NCBI RefSeq assembly: GCF_034424545.1
Contig: NZ_CP139971.1
Location: forward strand, 682,001-746,000
DNA: 64,000 bases
Source: Trinickia caryophylli
GTDB lineage: Bacteria; Pseudomonadota; Gammaproteobacteria; Burkholderiales; Burkholderiaceae
Direction: 5' to 3'
The position numbers and the translations under genes are program-made. The notes beneath the pieces are model-generated. The model had not been told where the DNA came from and ran no database searches. It saw nothing but the letters and a program-made list of their open reading frames with translations. Below are positions 61,388 to 64,000 of the stretch, piece after piece (the stretch's first letter is position 1; every line of letters begins with the position of its first letter).

Positions 61388-63081
61388 ACGCACGCGAACC
61401 GATTCCATTTACCGACGCAAGCTCGCGCTTTACGCGGCTGCGGGACATGCTCGTCGGCAACGAGCTCGAATTCATCATGGAAGCTCATAACGGCTTGTCG
61501 GCGCGCATCGTGCGTGAGGCGGGCTTCAAGGGCATCTGGGCTTCGGGCCTCGCCATTTCGGCGCAATTCGGCGTACGCGACAATAACGAAGCAAGCTGGA
61601 CGCAAGTTGTCGATACGCTCGAATTCATGGCCGATGCGAGCGACCTGCCGATCCTGCTCGACGGCGACACCGGCTACGGCAACTTCAACAACGTCCGTCG
61701 GCTCGTGCGCAAGCTCGAGCAGCGCGGCATCGCGGGCGTGTGCATCGAAGACAAGCAGTTTCCCAAGACGAACAGCTTCATCGGCTCCGAGCGCCAACCG
61801 CTCGCCGACATCGACGAATTCTGCGGCAAGATCAAAGCCGGCAAGGATTCGCAGACCGAAGAAGATTTCTCGATCGTCGCACGCGTGGAAGCCTTGATTG
61901 CAGGATGGGGCATGGAGGAGGCGCTCAAGCGCGCCGAAGCCTATCGCGTCGCCGGCGCCGATGCGATCCTGATCCACAGCAAGCTCTCGCGCCCCGACGA
62001 AATTCTTACGTTCGCGCGCGAATGGGCCGGCCGCGCGCCGCTCGTCATCGTGCCGACGAAGTACTACAGCACGCCGACCGAAGTCTTCCGGCAGGCCGGC
62101 ATCAGCCTCGTGATCTGGGCAAATCACCTGATTCGCGCGGCAGCGTCGTCGATGCAGCTCGTTGCCCGCGAAATCCATGCGAGCGAGACGCTCGTGAACG
62201 TCGAAGAGCGCATCGCGAGCGTCGACGAGATCTTCCGCCTGCAAGACGCCGAGGAGTATTCGGCGGCCGAGCGGATCTATCTGTCGGCAAGCCGCCAGGC
62301 GTCGTCCGCGGTCGTCCTGGCCGCGAGCCGCGGGCGCGGCCTCGAGGCCGTGACCGAGGACAAGCCGAAGGTCATGCTGCCCGTCGCGGGCAAGCCGCTG
62401 CTGCGCTGGCTCGTCGATGCCTTCAAGCAGCAAGGGGTCAACGACATCACGGTCGTCGGCGGCTATCGCGCCGATGCGATCGATCGGGCCGGCATCAAGC
62501 TCGTGTTGAACGAGCAGCATGCGCACACGGGCGAACTCGCGTCGCTCGCCTGCGCGATCGACGGCATCTCGGGCGACGCCGTGATTTCGTATGGCGACCT
62601 GCTTTTTCGCCATTACATCCTGCGCGATCTCGTCGAGAACGATGCGTCGTTCACCGTCGTCGTCGATTCGTCGATCTCGCAGCCTTCGAACCAGAGCGTG
62701 CGCGATTTCGCCTATTGCTCCGCGCCGGACGATCGCGCGCTCTTCGGCCGCAAGACCTACTTGCAGCGCATCCGCAGCGGCGCGCCCGGCGATCAGCCTG
62801 CCAATGGCCGGTGGGTCGGCCTGCTCGGCGTTCGAGGCAACGGCGCCGAGCGCCTGAAGTCGATGCTCGCGGAGCTGAGGCTGCAGCCCGATTTCGATAC
62901 GCTCGACATGCCGGCGCTCATCAATGCGCTGATCGATGCCGGCGAGCGCATCGAGGTGCAGTACGTGCATGGCCATTGGTGCGGCGTGAACGATCTGGAG
63001 GACTTCCGCCGGGCCGGCGACTTCGCTCATGCGCAAACGCCGCTCGGCGCCGCGCCCCAGGGCAGCGGAGCCGAGCGATGA
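61384..63081 (+). CDS. aepX: Phosphoenolpyruvate mutase fused to a nucleotidyltransferase domain
   Basis: 565 residues. Residues 1-300 are PEP mutase: the signature [12 protein letters not shown] is complete. Asp66, Asp93, Asp95, Glu122, Lys128, Asn130 and Arg167 match the mussel enzyme's catalytic residues with a constant offset of 8. It forms the C-P bond (PEP to phosphonopyruvate). Residues about 308-555 are a nucleotidyltransferase-like domain whose loop reads [20 protein letters not shown]. Here the usual Gly of AAGxGxRL is Ser and the usual Arg is Gly, so its activity is uncertain. It overlaps both neighbours by 4 nt. Confidence 0.95.
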   Translation: MNAREPIPFTDASSRFTRLRDMLVGNELEFIMEAHNGLSARIVREAGFKGIWASGLAISAQFGVRDNNEASWTQVVDTLEFMADASDLPILLDGDTGYGNFNNVRRLVRKLEQRGIAGVCIEDKQFPKTNSFIGSERQPLADIDEFCGKIKAGKDSQTEEDFSIVARVEALIAGWGMEEALKRAEAYRVAGADAILIHSKLSRPDEILTFAREWAGRAPLVIVPTKYYSTPTEVFRQAGISLVIWANHLIRAAASSMQLVAREIHASETLVNVEERIASVDEIFRLQDAEEYSAAERIYLSASRQASSAVVLAASRGRGLEAVTEDKPKVMLPVAGKPLLRWLVDAFKQQGVNDITVVGGYRADAIDRAGIKLVLNEQHAHTGELASLACAIDGISGDAVISYGDLLFRHYILRDLVENDASFTVVVDSSISQPSNQSVRDFAYCSAPDDRALFGRKTYLQRIRSGAPGDQPANGRWVGLLGVRGNGAERLKSMLAELRLQPDFDTLDMPALINALIDAGERIEVQYVHGHWCGVNDLEDFRRAGDFAHAQTPLGAAPQGSGAER

Positions 63082-64000
63082 TCGAAGCGGCACAGTTCGT
63101 CGAGGCGGCACGCCGTCATGGCTTCCAATGGTATGCCGGCGTGCCCTGCTCGTTTCTCACGCCGTTCATCAACTATGTGCTGCAGGATCCGGCGCTGCAC
63201 TACGTGAGCGCCGCCAACGAAGGCGACGCGGTGGCGTTCGCCGCCGGCGTGGCGCTCGGCGCGCGCAACGGCCTGCGCGCCGTGACGATGATGCAGAACT
63301 CCGGACTCGGCAATGCCGTGAGCCCTTTGACGTCGCTCACCTGGACGTTCCGGCTGCCGCAGTTGCTCATCGTGACGTGGCGCGGCGAGCCGGGCGTGTC
63401 CGACGAGCCGCAGCATGCGCTGATGGGGCCGATCACGCCGACGCTGCTCGAAACCATGGACGTTCCGTGGGAGCCCTTCCCGCGCGAAGCCGAAGCGATC
63501 GAGCCCGTACTCGCACGTGCCGTTGCGCACATGGACGCGACGGGCCGCCCCTACGCGCTCGTCATGCAAAAAGGCAGCGTGGCCCCGTATCCGCTCAATG
63601 CCGCAGCAGCCACGCCGCGCCGGCTTTGCACGCCGGAAGCCCGTTGGCTCGGCACGACCGGCGAGGCATTGCCCACGCGCCAGGATGCCCTGCGGCGCGC
63701 GATCGAGCTCACGCCGGCGGCCTCCACGGTCGTGCTCGCATCGACGGGCTTTTGCGGCCGGGAGCTCTACGCGCTCGACGATCGCGCAAACCAGCTCTAC
63801 ATGGTGGGCTCGATGGGCTGCGTGACGCCGCTCGCGCTCGGCCTCTCGCTCGCGCGGCCCGACCTGCGCGTGATAGCACTCGATGGCGACGGCGCGGCGC
63901 TGATGCGCATGGGGGCTTTCGCGACGCTCGGCACGTACGGACGCGGCAACCTGCGCCACCTGCTGCTCGACAACGGCTCGCACGATTCGACCGGCGGCCA
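63078..64000 (+). CDS. aepY: Phosphonopyruvate decarboxylase, truncated by the window edge
   Basis: The first 307 codons are visible and remain open at the right edge. N-terminal [20 protein letters not shown] and [20 protein letters not shown] are the Ppd pyrimidine-domain blocks, with the catalytic Glu in [22 protein letters not shown] is also diagnostic. The ThDP/Mg site starts at [16 protein letters not shown] and ends near [12 protein letters not shown]. It decarboxylates phosphonopyruvate to phosphonoacetaldehyde, pulling the unfavourable mutase reaction. Start by ATGA overlap with aepX. An AEP transaminase would be expected just beyond. Confidence 0.95.
   Translation, partial: MIEAAQFVEAARRHGFQWYAGVPCSFLTPFINYVLQDPALHYVSAANEGDAVAFAAGVALGARNGLRAVTMMQNSGLGNAVSPLTSLTWTFRLPQLLIVTWRGEPGVSDEPQHALMGPITPTLLETMDVPWEPFPREAEAIEPVLARAVAHMDATGRPYALVMQKGSVAPYPLNAAAATPRRLCTPEARWLGTTGEALPTRQDALRRAIELTPAASTVVLASTGFCGRELYALDDRANQLYMVGSMGCVTPLALGLSLARPDLRVIALDGDGAALMRMGAFATLGTYGRGNLRHLLLDNGSHDSTGG

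Noticed and set aside
61192-63111. Minus-strand open frame of about 640 codons
   Set aside because: Lies opposite PEP mutase, whose catalytic residues are all identified.

Overview
The window is GC-rich, densely coded chromosomal DNA. The gene content (tad/Flp pilus locus, a complete malonate decarboxylase operon, a D-hydroxyproline catabolic operon, OprB and Gram-negative porins, GcvA/AmpR-type LysR and FCD-GntR regulators) points to a betaproteobacterium of the Burkholderiaceae (Burkholderia, Paraburkholderia or Trinickia type). That placement is inferred from gene content, not from a marker gene. I saw no rRNA, tRNA, insertion sequence, prophage or CRISPR array.

Layout. 1-4.0 kb: a LysR regulator diverging from a DadA/PuuB-like FAD oxidase, then a zinc-ribbon/transmembrane/Pro-rich protein. 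4.3-10.0 kb: hydroxyproline catabolism. A PAS-AraC regulator and a translationally coupled minus-strand operon (4-hydroxyproline 2-epimerase and a three-part D-hydroxyproline dehydrogenase) diverge from a DHDPS-family deaminase, with a long hyphenated palindrome between them. 10.3-17.2 kb: an N4-receptor-type exopolysaccharide locus. It holds nfrB (glycosyltransferase with a C-terminal c-di-GMP-binding MshEN motif pair), nfrA (outer-membrane partner), a DUF4434-like lipoprotein and wecB (UDP-ManNAc supply), next to a secreted clan-A glycosidase-like protein. 17.6-21.5 kb: a DHA2 drug exporter, a small unknown protein, a DoxX protein and a VpsR-like sigma-54 activator. 22.3-26.0 kb: three membrane glycosyltransferases (one GtrB/DPM1-like, two GT87-like). 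27.1-40.2 kb: a complete tad operon with three flp pilins and an unusual winged-helix/AAA protein. 40.5-46.3 kb: an OprB porin, small unknowns, an Ap4A phosphorylase-like protein and an NlpC/P60 lipoprotein. 46.4-54.9 kb: an MFS carrier and GntR regulator diverging at the head of mdcABCDEGH. 54.9-57.8 kb: a FAH-family hydratase, a porin and a periplasmic unknown. 58.0 kb to the right edge: a tightly coupled phosphonate operon.

The most unusual system is the last one. A CDP-alcohol phosphatidyltransferase, an Fe(II)/2-oxoglutarate oxygenase, an LPG-synthase-type membrane protein and a LicC/PntC-like cytidylyltransferase precede a PEP mutase fused to a second nucleotidyltransferase domain. A phosphonopyruvate decarboxylase follows and runs off the window. 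Most neighbours overlap by 4 nt. PEP mutase and the decarboxylase make phosphonoacetaldehyde. A cytidylyltransferase plus a CDP-alcohol transferase would attach a CMP-activated phosphonate to a lipid alcohol. The flippase-like protein and the oxygenase suggest a transported, hydroxylated phosphonolipid. That product is inference; the enzyme classes are read from motifs.

Two other loci merit attention: the self-contained c-di-GMP/ManNAc polysaccharide module, and the malonate operon in which the expected carrier and regulator are replaced by an MFS protein and an FCD-GntR protein.
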